This document shows, piece after piece, positions 9,059-18,046 of a DNA stretch of 40,577 nt. How positions within the stretch are numbered: position 1 is the first letter of the stretch; each line of letters opens with the position of its first letter. The notes below the pieces were generated by a model that saw nothing but the letters and a program-made list of their open reading frames with translations, was not told where the DNA came from and searched no databases. Source of the DNA: Luminiphilus sp. (GTDB lineage: Bacteria > Pseudomonadota > Gammaproteobacteria > Pseudomonadales > Halieaceae); assembly GCA_016779445.1 (NCBI GenBank), contig JADHNP010000016.1:1-40577 (forward strand), written 5' to 3'. The translations under genes were made by a program, and so were the position numbers.

Positions 9059-10218
9059 ATCAATCCGAGATGCTGGCGTCATATCGAGGAGATCCCATGT
9101 TGATGGGAATCGGTGCCTCGCTGCTCTGTATCGGTCTCGTGGCAATCGCCTCGGCGTCTATTGAGTATGGTGACTTTCACTTTGGCAACCCTTGGCACCA
9201 CACCACGCGACATGCGCTATACCTTGCGCTGGGAGTCGCCGCTGGTGCCATCACCTACATGACCCCCACTCAGACTCTAAAACAGTTTTCACCTTGGCTA
9301 CTCTTCCTCGCATTTGCTCTCCTGATACTGGTTTTGATGCCGGGTATCGGCCGAGAGGTGAATGGAGCGCAGCGATGGTTACCGTTGGGTCCGTTAACTT
9401 TTCAGCCGTCTGAATTCGCGAAATTTGCCTTGCTGCTGTATGTGGCGGGTTATTTGGTGCGACAGGAAGCGTCAGTCCGTCACCAATGGCAAGGGTTGGC
9501 CAAATTGGTGGGTATCCTGGCGATCGTCGCTGTATTACTGCTGGCAGAGCCCGATTTTGGTGCAACTGTTATTGCGGTGGGTATGGTGGTGGGGATGATG
9601 TTTGTTGCCGGCGCCAAGCTGCAATACATCGGCGCAATGTTGATCGCTGTGGGCATGGCTTTGGTAGCGCTTGTGATCAGTGCACCCTATCGCTTGCAGA
9701 GACTGACCGCCTACCAAAACCCTTGGGACGATCCGTTTGGGTCCGGTTTCCAATTGGTACAGTCTCTGATTGCTTTTGGTCGCGGCGAGTGGTTTGGCGT
9801 GGGCCTAGGAAACAGCGTTCAAAAGCTCTTTTACCTGCCCGAGGCCCACACTGATTTCGTGTTTTCCATCTGGGCCGAAGAAACTGGTCTTGTCGGTGCT
9901 TTTGCGCTGATCATGCTTTTTGTATCTCTGGTTGCGCGCATCCTTAGGACTGCCTGGCGTGTTGCTGCGCTTGATCACCATTACGAAGCTTACGTTTGCT
10001 TTGGTGCTGCGCTCATGTTTGCGGGTCAGGTATTTATCAATATGGGAGCGAGCTCGGGCCTATTGCCGACAAAGGGTCTAACGCTACCGTTTGTGAGTTA
10101 TGGCGGTTCAAGTCTCATCATGAATTGTGCCCTGCTCGGCATTATTCTGAGAATTTCGGGCCAACATCTTTTTGATAAGCCGCCACTGTCTACCCGAAAA
10201 AGGCGGCAGCGCGCATGA
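9055..10218 (+). CDS. ftsW: Peptidoglycan glycosyltransferase FtsW
   Basis: FtsW is a SEDS-family lipid II polymerase that works with FtsI to build septal peptidoglycan. The 387-residue polytopic protein has about ten membrane segments, the NGAQRWLPLGPLTFQPSEFAK region typical of SEDS proteins, the EAHTDFVF periplasmic loop, and the GLLPTKGLTLPFVSYGGSS signature near the C-terminus. It overlaps murD by 4 nt and murG by 4 nt, keeping the membrane enzymes of the lipid II cycle side by side. FtsW rather than RodA is indicated by the dcw location. Confidence 0.95.
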   Translation: MNQSEMLASYRGDPMLMGIGASLLCIGLVAIASASIEYGDFHFGNPWHHTTRHALYLALGVAAGAITYMTPTQTLKQFSPWLLFLAFALLILVLMPGIGREVNGAQRWLPLGPLTFQPSEFAKFALLLYVAGYLVRQEASVRHQWQGLAKLVGILAIVAVLLLAEPDFGATVIAVGMVVGMMFVAGAKLQYIGAMLIAVGMALVALVISAPYRLQRLTAYQNPWDDPFGSGFQLVQSLIAFGRGEWFGVGLGNSVQKLFYLPEAHTDFVFSIWAEETGLVGAFALIMLFVSLVARILRTAWRVAALDHHYEAYVCFGAALMFAGQVFINMGASSGLLPTKGLTLPFVSYGGSSLIMNCALLGIILRISGQHLFDKPPLSTRKRRQRA

Positions 10219-11345
10219 CGAGCCCGACTACGCAATCGTTAACGGGTCGTGCCCTGATTGCAGCGGGAGGGACCGGTGGTCATGTCTATCCGGCCCTGGC
10301 CGTGGCGGACGTACTAAGCGATCGCGGTTGGTCTGTAGATTGGATTGGCACGGAGCGGGGTATTGAGCAGCGATTGGTACCCGCTGCCGGCTTGCCTTTA
10401 CACCGTCTATCAGTCTCAGGCTTGCGTGGGAAAACAGTTTTAGCTCGGGTCAAGGGTGTTTTGTTGCTGGGCCTCGCGGTTTTGCAGTCACTCCGCTTGA
10501 TACGTCGCACTCGACCCGATGTCATGTTGGGTATGGGCGGCTATGCGGCGGGTCCAGCAGGCCTTGCCGCCTGGGTGAGTCGTTGCCCACTTGTGATCCA
10601 TGAGCAAAATGCGATTGCTGGAACAACCAATCGTTGGCTGGCGCCACTCGCAGTGCAAGTGCTTCGCGGCCTGCCGGGAAGCTTCGGAGCGCGTCAGGAT
10701 ACGCCAGTAGTGGGGAACCCAGTGCGCGCACAATTGCACCCTGCTGATCGCAGTGAGCTGGATCACCTGGCTGAATTCAATGAGGTCCGACCCCTGAAAG
10801 TGCTCGTGTTAGGAGGCAGCCTCGGGGCCGCTCCGCTGAACGCTTTACTGCCATCGACCTGCGATCTGTTGTGCGAACTTGGTTTGGCGGGGCACGTCTC
10901 GATTTGGCAGCAGTGCGGCGATCGCAACCGCGCAGAGGCCGACCAATGCTGGCAGCACAGTCGCTTCAGCGGGCAGAGAGTGGATAACTATATTGACGAT
11001 GTGGCAGAGGCTTATCGATGGGCCGATGTGGTCATAGCAAGAGCGGGTGCGCTCACGATTTCTGAGCTAGCTGCCACCGCGTCTCCCTCTGCGCTGATTC
11101 CACTGCCCCACGCCATTGACGACCACCAGACGGCCAATGCCAAGGTGCTGTCGGAAGCAAATGCCGCCGTGCTGATGCCCCAGAGCGAGGCGACTCCTGA
11201 GCGACTCGCGACTCAACTGGTTAGCTGGATCAATAACCCTCGAGCGTTGGCAGAAATGGGCCGTGCAGCGGGTGCAATTGCTGCCCCGGAAGCGGCACAA
11301 AGTGTCGCAGACATAATGCAGGAGGTCGCCCGTGCTCGCGGCTGA
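10215..11345 (+). CDS. murG: UDP-GlcNAc--lipid I GlcNAc transferase MurG
   Basis: MurG converts lipid I to lipid II by adding GlcNAc at the cytoplasmic face of the inner membrane (GT28 family). The 376-residue protein has the N-terminal glycine-rich loop GGTGGHVYPALAVAD, a second loop MGGYAAGP, VIHEQNAIAGTTNR, and in the UDP-GlcNAc-binding C-terminal half GGSLGA and IARAGALTISELAA. The ATG at 10215 overlaps the ftsW stop. Its 3' end contains the ribosome-binding site and GTG start of murC. Confidence 0.96.
   Translation: MTSPTTQSLTGRALIAAGGTGGHVYPALAVADVLSDRGWSVDWIGTERGIEQRLVPAAGLPLHRLSVSGLRGKTVLARVKGVLLLGLAVLQSLRLIRRTRPDVMLGMGGYAAGPAGLAAWVSRCPLVIHEQNAIAGTTNRWLAPLAVQVLRGLPGSFGARQDTPVVGNPVRAQLHPADRSELDHLAEFNEVRPLKVLVLGGSLGAAPLNALLPSTCDLLCELGLAGHVSIWQQCGDRNRAEADQCWQHSRFSGQRVDNYIDDVAEAYRWADVVIARAGALTISELAATASPSALIPLPHAIDDHQTANAKVLSEANAAVLMPQSEATPERLATQLVSWINNPRALAEMGRAAGAIAAPEAAQSVADIMQEVARARG
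11320..11326 (+). promoter_or_regulatory. Ribosome-binding site setting the murC start
   Basis: AGGAGGT, a full anti-Shine-Dalgarno match, lies inside murG and 5 nt before GTG at 11332. It supports GTG over the ATG at 11368, which has no comparable site in front. Confidence 0.75.
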
Positions 11346-12768
11346 CCATCAATCCCTCGAGCGCGGAATGGGTGCAACCCGACATATTTTCATGGTGGGT
11401 ATTGGCGGCGCAGGCATGAGCGGTATCGCCGAGGTTCTGATCGGCTTGGGTTATATCGTATCGGGCTCGGATGAGTCCGAGAGCAAAACGCTGGATCGAT
11501 TGAGAGCTTTGGGGGTCCAAGTCCATCTGGGCCACAAATCTGAGTACGTAAGTGACGTCGATGTTTTGGTGGTATCGGCCGCGGTTCCCCCCACTAACCC
11601 AGAATGTCTCGCTGCACGGGCACAGCGTGTTCCAGTAGTACCGCGCGCTGAAATGTTGGCGGAACTCATGCGATATCGATTTGGTATTGCCGTGGCCGGA
11701 ACCCATGGCAAAACCACAACTACCAGTCTCATTGCCGCGATCTTGGGGGAGGCGGGAGAGGACCCCACCTTTGTGATAGGCGGATTGCTGAACCAAGCTG
11801 GTGCAAACGCAGCGTTAGGGGAGGGCCAGTATTTGGTTGTCGAGGCCGATGAGAGCGACGCCTCGTTCCTGCATCTGCAACCCATGATGTCGCTGGTGAC
11901 CAATATTGAAGCCGATCACATGGAACACTATGAGGGCGATGTGACTCGGTATGTGCAGGCGTTTAACGGTTTTCTGCAGAACCTACCCTTTTATGGTTCT
12001 GCTGTGATGTGCATTGACGACCGCGGTGTGCGGGACTTACTCCCGGAGCTCACCCGCAAGGTGGTGACTTACGGTCATCACAGTGACGCCGACTATCGGC
12101 TCGAAAATTATCGAGCCGAGGGTTTGAAGAGTCATTTCGATCTGGTTTGTCAGCGTACTGAAAAGACGCTCCCTCTGACGGTACGAATGCCGGGGTTTCA
12201 CAATGCGCAAAATGCCGCGGGCGCTGCAGCTCTCTGCCTGGAGCTCGGCGTCAACGAGTCCGCTATCAAGGAAGGCTTGGCAGAATTTGCTGGTGTCGGC
12301 CGTCGCTTCTCAGATCTTGGTGATGTGCGCTGGGCGGGGGGGTGCGCGCGTTTGATAGATGATTACGGTCATCATCCGACCGAGGTCGCGGTGACGCTGA
12401 AGGCAACCCGCGAGGCTTTTCCGGATCGGCGGGTGGTCATGGTGTACCAACCTCATCGTTTCAGCAGAACCCGCGATCATTTCGATGATTTTGTCGCAGT
12501 GTTGGGTGAGAGCGAAACGCTGTTGCTCCTCGAGGTCTATGCCGCTGGCGAGGCGGCCATTGCTGGCGCTAGCGCTGAGGCGCTGGCCCAGGCAATACGG
12601 GTCCGGCGCGGCGTTGAGCCCGTAGTGGTGTCGGATCAGCGGGAGTTGGCAGCCATCTTGATTGATGTACTGGAAGATCGGGACATCCTTTTAATGCAGG
12701 GAGCCGGTGACATTGGTCGCTTGTCTGCGACGTTGTCTGATTGTGGTTCTCTCGAGGTGTTGCTCTGA
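11332..12768 (+). CDS. murC: UDP-N-acetylmuramate--L-alanine ligase
   Basis: MurC adds L-alanine to UDP-MurNAc, the first committed step of the stem peptide. The 478-residue protein has the N-terminal FMVGIGGAGMSGIAEV nucleotide-binding loop, the P-loop GTHGKTTTTSL, EADESDASF, and DDYGHHPTEV plus YQPHRFSRT in the C-terminal domain. The GTG start at 11332 is chosen because of the strong ribosome-binding site ahead of it; starting at ATG 11368 would still leave the conserved core intact. It overlaps murG by 14 nt, and its stop overlaps the ddl ATG. Confidence 0.95.
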   Translation: MLAADHQSLERGMGATRHIFMVGIGGAGMSGIAEVLIGLGYIVSGSDESESKTLDRLRALGVQVHLGHKSEYVSDVDVLVVSAAVPPTNPECLAARAQRVPVVPRAEMLAELMRYRFGIAVAGTHGKTTTTSLIAAILGEAGEDPTFVIGGLLNQAGANAALGEGQYLVVEADESDASFLHLQPMMSLVTNIEADHMEHYEGDVTRYVQAFNGFLQNLPFYGSAVMCIDDRGVRDLLPELTRKVVTYGHHSDADYRLENYRAEGLKSHFDLVCQRTEKTLPLTVRMPGFHNAQNAAGAAALCLELGVNESAIKEGLAEFAGVGRRFSDLGDVRWAGGCARLIDDYGHHPTEVAVTLKATREAFPDRRVVMVYQPHRFSRTRDHFDDFVAVLGESETLLLLEVYAAGEAAIAGASAEALAQAIRVRRGVEPVVVSDQRELAAILIDVLEDRDILLMQGAGDIGRLSATLSDCGSLEVLL

Positions 12769-13697
12769 TGGCGTCAATTTTCAGCGGCAAAAAACTCGCG
12801 GTTACCTTGGGTGGTAATGCCGCAGAACGATCAATTTCTCTCGAGAGTGGGGGGAATGTGGCCCAGATTTTGGAGCAATCGGGAGCGAGTGTCCTTCGGG
12901 TTGATCCCTCTGAGACCGGTTGGCTGGAGCAACTGGCAGAGGCATCTTTTGTCTTCAATTTGTTGCACGGGCCGGGTGGAGAGGATGGAACCATACAGGG
13001 GCTGTTCGAATGGATGAATTTGCCATATAGCGGCTCAGGAGTGTTGGGCTCAGCCCTGACAATGGACAAGATTCGAACCAAATTGCTGTGGCAGGGCACG
13101 GGTCTACCTACACCTCGTTTTGTATCACTCTCCGCCGAAACAGACTGGTCGTCAGTCATCACAGATCTGGGCGCGGCTTTTGTGAAGCCGGCCTTGGAGG
13201 GTTCTTCTCTCGGCATGACCAAGGTGTCTGACGGCGAGACATTAAAGTTGGCGTATCAAAGCGCAGTTGCCTACGGCAGCGGTGTACTGGCCGAGCAGTT
13301 TATCGCTGGTGAGGAGTATACGGTCGCCATTTTGGGCGACAGGGCACTACCGAGTATCCGCATCGAGGTGCCCGGGGATTTCTATGATTTTGATGCCAAA
13401 TATCTCTCAGAGAAAACCGTGTTCACCTGCCCCTCTGGTCTGTCGCAAGCAGAAGAAAAAGAACTGGCTGATTTGGCACTGGAAGCCTTTCGGTTGTCAG
13501 GGTGTCAGGTTTGGGGCCGCGTTGATTTGATCAGAGAACACTCGGGGCGCTGGCAATTACTGGAGGTCAATACGGTTCCCGGTATGACCTCTCACAGTCT
13601 GGTCCCGATGGCGGCGCGCGCAGCGGGCCTGTCATCACTGGAGATGTTGATAGAAATATTTCGAGCGAGTGAGGAGGTGCGACGTGGCCAGCGCTAA
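12768..13697 (+). CDS. ddl: D-alanine--D-alanine ligase
   Basis: Ddl joins two D-alanines for use by MurF, an ATP-grasp reaction in the cytoplasm. The 309-residue product is close to E. coli DdlB (306). It shows VTLGGNAAERSISLESG at the N-terminus, HGPGGEDGTIQG, KPALEGSSLGM in the ATP-grasp lobe, and LLEVNTVPGMTSHSL with the metal-binding Glu and Asn. The ATG at 12768 overlaps the murC stop by one base. The DdlB-type position between murC and ftsQ is standard. Confidence 0.96.
   Translation: MASIFSGKKLAVTLGGNAAERSISLESGGNVAQILEQSGASVLRVDPSETGWLEQLAEASFVFNLLHGPGGEDGTIQGLFEWMNLPYSGSGVLGSALTMDKIRTKLLWQGTGLPTPRFVSLSAETDWSSVITDLGAAFVKPALEGSSLGMTKVSDGETLKLAYQSAVAYGSGVLAEQFIAGEEYTVAILGDRALPSIRIEVPGDFYDFDAKYLSEKTVFTCPSGLSQAEEKELADLALEAFRLSGCQVWGRVDLIREHSGRWQLLEVNTVPGMTSHSLVPMAARAAGLSSLEMLIEIFRASEEVRRGQR
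13672..13678 (+). promoter_or_regulatory. Ribosome-binding site setting the ftsQ start
   Basis: AGGAGGT inside the end of ddl lies 5 nt before GTG at 13684. This selects that GTG rather than the in-frame GTG at 13669, which precedes the site. Confidence 0.75.
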
Positions 13698-14496
13698 TCG
13701 AACTCACTCAAAAAACACGCGGCGTCGGCCGGCGGTGGGCGCCACATCGCCCTCAGCGACGACTACTTCGTTACTTCGAAAATGGGTGAATCGCGCCGTG
13801 CTGAGTGTTGGAGCCGGATTAGTGACCGCAGGGCTCTACACAGGCGGCACTGCGCTTTGGTCCCAGCAAGTAGAGACGCTCAGTGTGATGGGGGAAGTCC
13901 GGCATATCGACATTAATGCGATCGAGACGCGTTTGGCACCCCGTCTATCTGCAGGATTTCTCGCCACTGATCTGAGCGATCTGCGGAGTGAGCTGGAATC
14001 TCTTCCCTGGGTTTACAAGGTGAATACTCGCAAGCGGTGGCCATCAAAAATTGAAGTGAATTTGGTAGAGCAACGTCCACTTGCTCGATGGGGCGAGGCC
14101 GGATATCTGAATCATGAAGGGCAGTTCTTCGCGGCGAAACATTATCCGCTCTATGAGGCGCTCCCCAAGCTAGAGGGTCCCGATGGATCCAAGGCCTCGC
14201 TTATGCGCCGCTATCAGACTCTGGCATCAATGCTAGAACCGGAGCATCTCGTTATTCGCTCGTTGTCGCTGGACGAATTGGGTCAGGTATCAGTGCTGCT
14301 TGATAACGGCTTGGTGCTACAGCTTGGGTCGGTAGAAATGTTGCAGCGCATTACGCGATTCAGACAGTTGTGGCGTCAGGAGCTTATGGCTCAGACGGTG
14401 ACGAAAGTGGATCTTCGATATGAGCATGGTGCGGCGGTGACCTTTGGCACTTCGCGCCTTGCCATGCAGGTATCACGAATTGGGGGAGAGGGCTGA
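13684..14496 (+). CDS. ftsQ: Cell division protein FtsQ
   Basis: FtsQ is a bitopic inner-membrane protein that links FtsK-side and FtsBL-side divisome components. The 270-residue product has a basic cytoplasmic tail of about 35-40 residues, one membrane segment (about 41-60), then a POTRA domain (VETLSVMGEVRHI, followed by LESLPWVYKVNTRKRWP) and the FtsQ/DivIB beta domain (VEQRPLARWGEAGYLNHEG). The GTG start is set by the AGGAGGT 5 nt before it. It overlaps ddl by 14 nt and ftsA by one base. Confidence 0.94.
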   Translation: MASANRTHSKNTRRRPAVGATSPSATTTSLLRKWVNRAVLSVGAGLVTAGLYTGGTALWSQQVETLSVMGEVRHIDINAIETRLAPRLSAGFLATDLSDLRSELESLPWVYKVNTRKRWPSKIEVNLVEQRPLARWGEAGYLNHEGQFFAAKHYPLYEALPKLEGPDGSKASLMRRYQTLASMLEPEHLVIRSLSLDELGQVSVLLDNGLVLQLGSVEMLQRITRFRQLWRQELMAQTVTKVDLRYEHGAAVTFGTSRLAMQVSRIGGEG

Positions 14497-15734
14497 TGGC
14501 CAACAACGAGAGTAAACAAATGATCGTCGGGCTCGATATCGGCACCTCCAAGGTTGTGGCGGTGGTCGGCGAGATCAACTCCGAGGGGGGTATTGAGGTC
14601 GTAGGTATTGGGTCGCACCCCTCTCGCGGCATGAAAAAGGGCGTAGTGGTCAATATTGAATCCACCGTGAACGCAATTCAACGGGCCGTCGAAGAAGCAG
14701 AGCTGATGGCGGGATGCCAGATTCATTCAGTTTATGTCGGCATTGCCGGGAGCCACATTCGTTCTGTCAACTCCCATGGCATTGTCGCGATACGTGATCA
14801 AGAGGTGTTTCAGCAGGATGTGGATCGGGTTATTGATGCGGCTCAAGCGGTGGCGATTCCCGCTGACCAAAAAATCCTGCATGTGCTCCCACAGGAATAT
14901 GTGATTGACAACCAATCGGGGATCCGCGAACCGCTCGGAATGTCGGGTGTGCGTCTGGAGGCAAAAGTACATTTGGTCACGTGTGCGGTTAATGCAGCCC
15001 AGAATGTTGAAAAATGTGTCGAACGCTGCGGGTTATCAGTGGATGGCGTCATTCTGGAGCAACTGGCCTCAAGTTATTCGGTGATTACCGAGGATGAGCG
15101 CGATCTGGGCGTGTGTTTAGTTGATATTGGCGGCGGCACGTCTGACATAGCGATTTTCACTGATGGCTCCATTCGGCATACCGGCGTCATACCCATTGCG
15201 GGTGATCAGGTTACCAATGACATTGCGATGGCGCTGCGGACCCCGACCCAGCATGCCGAAGAGATCAAAATCCGCTACGCCTGTGCGCTGACTCAACTCG
15301 CAGGGCCCGAGGAGACGATCAAAGTCCCCAGTGTTGGTGACCGTCCGCCGAGAGATCTCTCCCGACAGTCTCTTGCGGAGGTTGTTGAGCCACGATACGA
15401 CGAGCTCTTCACGCTGATTCAGGCTGAACTTCGGCGCTCTGGTTATGAAGAATTGATCCCGGCCGGTGTGGTGCTGACCGGTGGCACCTCCAAAATGGAG
15501 GGCGCCGTGGAACTTGCCGAGGAGATTTTCCATATGCCCGTGCGGGTGGGGTCGCCACAGTATGCCCGGGGTCTTCACGACATTATCCGCAACCCTATCT
15601 ATGCCACCGCGGTTGGACTTTTGCTCTACGGCGCGGAAGAAGTGAGAGAAGGCAGTAAGCAAGGGCGGGATGCCAAGGGTGATGGTGTGACCTTTGTTGG
15701 CCGCGTCAAAGAGTGGTTGGCGCGACATTTTTGA
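14496..15734 (+). CDS. ftsA: Cell division protein FtsA
   Basis: FtsA is an actin-like ATPase that tethers FtsZ filaments to the inner membrane and recruits later divisome proteins. The 412-residue protein contains the phosphate-1 motif GLDIGTSKV, the phosphate-2 motif VDIGGGTSDIAIF and the adenosine motif LTGGTSKMEG. It ends in VKEWLARHF, the short amphipathic membrane-targeting helix. ATG at 14496 overlaps the ftsQ stop. It is separated from ftsZ by 55 nt, the largest gap in the cluster. Confidence 0.97.
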   Translation: MANNESKQMIVGLDIGTSKVVAVVGEINSEGGIEVVGIGSHPSRGMKKGVVVNIESTVNAIQRAVEEAELMAGCQIHSVYVGIAGSHIRSVNSHGIVAIRDQEVFQQDVDRVIDAAQAVAIPADQKILHVLPQEYVIDNQSGIREPLGMSGVRLEAKVHLVTCAVNAAQNVEKCVERCGLSVDGVILEQLASSYSVITEDERDLGVCLVDIGGGTSDIAIFTDGSIRHTGVIPIAGDQVTNDIAMALRTPTQHAEEIKIRYACALTQLAGPEETIKVPSVGDRPPRDLSRQSLAEVVEPRYDELFTLIQAELRRSGYEELIPAGVVLTGGTSKMEGAVELAEEIFHMPVRVGSPQYARGLHDIIRNPIYATAVGLLLYGAEEVREGSKQGRDAKGDGVTFVGRVKEWLARHF

Positions 15735-15748
15735 TGAGTTTTATAGCG

Positions 15749-15772
15749 AGCTCTGTTGTGTAGAGCTTTTTT
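15749..15772 (+). terminator. Terminator-like hairpin between ftsA and ftsZ
   Basis: AGCTCT (15749-15754) pairs with AGAGCT (15762-15767) around a 7-nt loop, followed at once by a T-run (15767-15772). This is a short Rho-independent-terminator-like structure just before the ftsZ ribosome-binding site (AAGGGGAGA). Partial termination or RNA processing could adjust the FtsA:FtsZ ratio. The 6-bp stem is weak, so function is uncertain. Confidence 0.45.
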
Positions 15773-15789
15773 AAAAAGGGGAGAAAGTC

Positions 15790-16953
15790 ATGTTTGAACT
15801 CGTAGACAGTGCACCACAAAGTGCCGTCATTAAAGTGATCGGTGTGGGCGGAGGTGGCGGGAACGCCGTTCGTCACATGATTGATCACAATGTCGACGGA
15901 GTCGATTTTATTTGCGCGAACACCGATGCTCAGGCTTTATTGGATATCAATTCGCGAACGGTACTCCAGCTGGGAGTGGGCATTACCAAGGGCCTTGGAG
16001 CGGGTGCCAACCCAGAAGTGGGTCGCGCTGCAGCATTGGAGGACAGGGATCGTATTGCCGACGCCTTGCATGGTGCTGATATGATTTTTGTCACCGCGGG
16101 TATGGGAGGTGGCACCGGCACTGGTGCGGCACCGATTGTCGCGGAAGTGGCACGTGAACTGGGGATTTTAACGGTGGCCGTTGTCACTCGCCCTTTCAGC
16201 TTTGAGGGTAAAAAGCGCCTCAGAACGGCTGATGAGGGCCTGAGAGAAATTGCTCAGCACTGCGATTCTTTGATCACCATTCCCAACGAGAAGCTCCTCG
16301 AGGTATTGGGATCTCAGACTTCGTTGCTGGATGCTTTCAAAGAAGCCAACGACGTGTTGTTGGGAGCAGTGCAAGGTATCGCCGATCTGATCATCAGGCC
16401 TGGCTTGGTTAACGTCGATTTTGCCGATGTGCGCACGGTCATGTCCGAGATGGGCTCGGCCATGATGGGCACTGGCACCGCATCTGGCGAGAATCGCGCT
16501 ATCGAAGCGGCTGAGCGGGCCATCAACAGCCCTTTGCTTGACGATATCGATCTTAGTGGTGCACGAGGCATTCTTGTCAACATTACTGCAGGATTGGATT
16601 TGTCGTTGGGCGAGTTTTCCGAGGTTGGTTCAACCATAGAAGATATCGCCTCCGAGGACGCCACGGTCGTCGTAGGCACAGTGATTGACCCCGAAATGAC
16701 CGACACATTAAAGGTCACAGTGGTCGCCACTGGGCTTCGCAATCTGGAGCTTCGCCCCACGCTTGCTACCGTAGAGACCGCAACGCCCAAGCGACCAGTG
16801 GCTACTGCGGCGGACTACAAAGATTACGATCTACCACCTGGGCGACGAGCGGTTTCCGCACCGGTCGATGGACAGACTGCTATCAAGATTGATGATTCTC
16901 TGGATGAGCAGCTGTTTGATGTCCCTGCTTTTCTTCGCCGGCAGGCAGATTAA
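15790..16953 (+). CDS. ftsZ: Cell division GTPase FtsZ
   Basis: FtsZ is the tubulin-like GTPase that forms the cytokinetic ring. The 387-residue protein has GVGGGGGNAV (18-27), the tubulin signature GGGTGTGAAP (106-115), the T7-loop region NVDFADVRTVM and, after a variable linker, the C-terminal peptide FDVPAFLRRQAD that binds FtsA and other partners. A strong ribosome-binding site (AAGGGGAGA) precedes the ATG, as expected for a protein needed in large amounts. About 100 nt without a clear terminator separate it from lpxC. Confidence 0.98.
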   Translation: MFELVDSAPQSAVIKVIGVGGGGGNAVRHMIDHNVDGVDFICANTDAQALLDINSRTVLQLGVGITKGLGAGANPEVGRAAALEDRDRIADALHGADMIFVTAGMGGGTGTGAAPIVAEVARELGILTVAVVTRPFSFEGKKRLRTADEGLREIAQHCDSLITIPNEKLLEVLGSQTSLLDAFKEANDVLLGAVQGIADLIIRPGLVNVDFADVRTVMSEMGSAMMGTGTASGENRAIEAAERAINSPLLDDIDLSGARGILVNITAGLDLSLGEFSEVGSTIEDIASEDATVVVGTVIDPEMTDTLKVTVVATGLRNLELRPTLATVETATPKRPVATAADYKDYDLPPGRRAVSAPVDGQTAIKIDDSLDEQLFDVPAFLRRQAD

Positions 16954-17056
16954 AGCGCTGTAAAGCCCTGATTGATGTGAATAATCAAAATGGGAAAACT
17001 GGAGTGCATTAGCGGATCCTAGTAATGTTCTGTCCTCATAAACAGAGGGCAAGGGC

Positions 17057-17974
17057 ATGCTAGGGCAGCGCACCCTGCGAGAGCCGATTCAATCGGCTGG
17101 CGTGGGGCTACACTCCGGTCAGAAGGTGCAGATGACGCTACATCCTGCACCGGTGAACACGGGTATTGTGTTTCGCCGCACTGATCTCAGTCCGGTCCGG
17201 GAAATCCCCGCCCGGGCCGACTGGGTTGAACAAACTGATCTCTCTACGGGTCTGGGCTCTGATGAAGCGCGGGTCACTACGGTAGAACACCTGCTCTCGG
17301 CACTGTGTGGACTGGGTATCGATAATGCCTATGTGGACCTCGATGGCGCTGAGGTGCCTATCATGGATGGATCTGCAGGCCCCTTCGTCTATTTGCTGCA
17401 AACCGCTGGCATCTGCGAGCAGGAAAGCCCCAAGCGATTTATCAGAATTCTGGAGCCGGTGTCTGTAACGCAGGACGACAAGACCGCGTCTCTCCGACCC
17501 TACGACGGATTTAAAGTGACGTTTGATATCGATTTTGACCATCCCGTATTTCGCGAGCAGAGTGGCCGCACGACGATGGAAATCACCAGCGAGGCTTTTG
17601 TGCGGGAAATCAGTCGGGCCCGGACGTTTGGTTTCGTTCACGAATTTGAATATATGCGTTCCCGCGGTTTAGCGCGGGGCGGTAGCGTCGATAATGCAAT
17701 AGTGATAGATGATTACCGGATATTGAACGAGGAAGGGCTTCGGTATGACGATGAATTTGTGAAGCATAAAATACTGGACGCGCTGGGCGACTTGTACCTT
17801 GCCGGGCACCAGATATTGGGTGAGTACGAGGGAATTAAATCTGGTCATTCGCTGAACAATCAGCTGGTCAGGGCGTTATTGAGCCGCCAGGACAGTTGGG
17901 AGTGGGCGACCTTTGAAGATGAGCGGGAGGCGCCCATGGAGTGGGCACTACCGGGTGATCTTCAATGGGCGTGA
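17057..17974 (+). CDS. lpxC: UDP-3-O-acyl-N-acetylglucosamine deacetylase LpxC
   Basis: LpxC is a zinc amidase and performs the first committed step of lipid A synthesis, showing that the cell has an LPS outer membrane. The 305-residue length equals the E. coli protein. Zinc and catalytic residues are recognisable in [10 protein letters not shown] (H78), the [10 protein letters not shown] helix (His and Asp) and [10 protein letters not shown] (His). The N-terminal [18 protein letters not shown] is typical. The 102-nt space before it probably holds its own promoter, but no box pair there is convincing. Confidence 0.97.
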   Translation: MLGQRTLREPIQSAGVGLHSGQKVQMTLHPAPVNTGIVFRRTDLSPVREIPARADWVEQTDLSTGLGSDEARVTTVEHLLSALCGLGIDNAYVDLDGAEVPIMDGSAGPFVYLLQTAGICEQESPKRFIRILEPVSVTQDDKTASLRPYDGFKVTFDIDFDHPVFREQSGRTTMEITSEAFVREISRARTFGFVHEFEYMRSRGLARGGSVDNAIVIDDYRILNEEGLRYDDEFVKHKILDALGDLYLAGHQILGEYEGIKSGHSLNNQLVRALLSRQDSWEWATFEDEREAPMEWALPGDLQWA

Positions 17975-18046
17975 TGGAATGACCTGAAATCCCATTAACA
18001 GGGTAAAATAAACACCATGAGACAGATTGAAAGCGCCTAAACTGCT

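Noticed and set aside
17057-17100. lpxC promoter in the ftsZ-lpxC gap
   Set aside because: Several loose AT-rich hexamers are present, but no -35/-10 pair with acceptable spacing stands out.
18017-18040. Seven-codon leader frame before the M23 peptidase
   Set aside because: Too short to support and without a ribosome-binding site or arrest-like residues; chance occurrence is likely.
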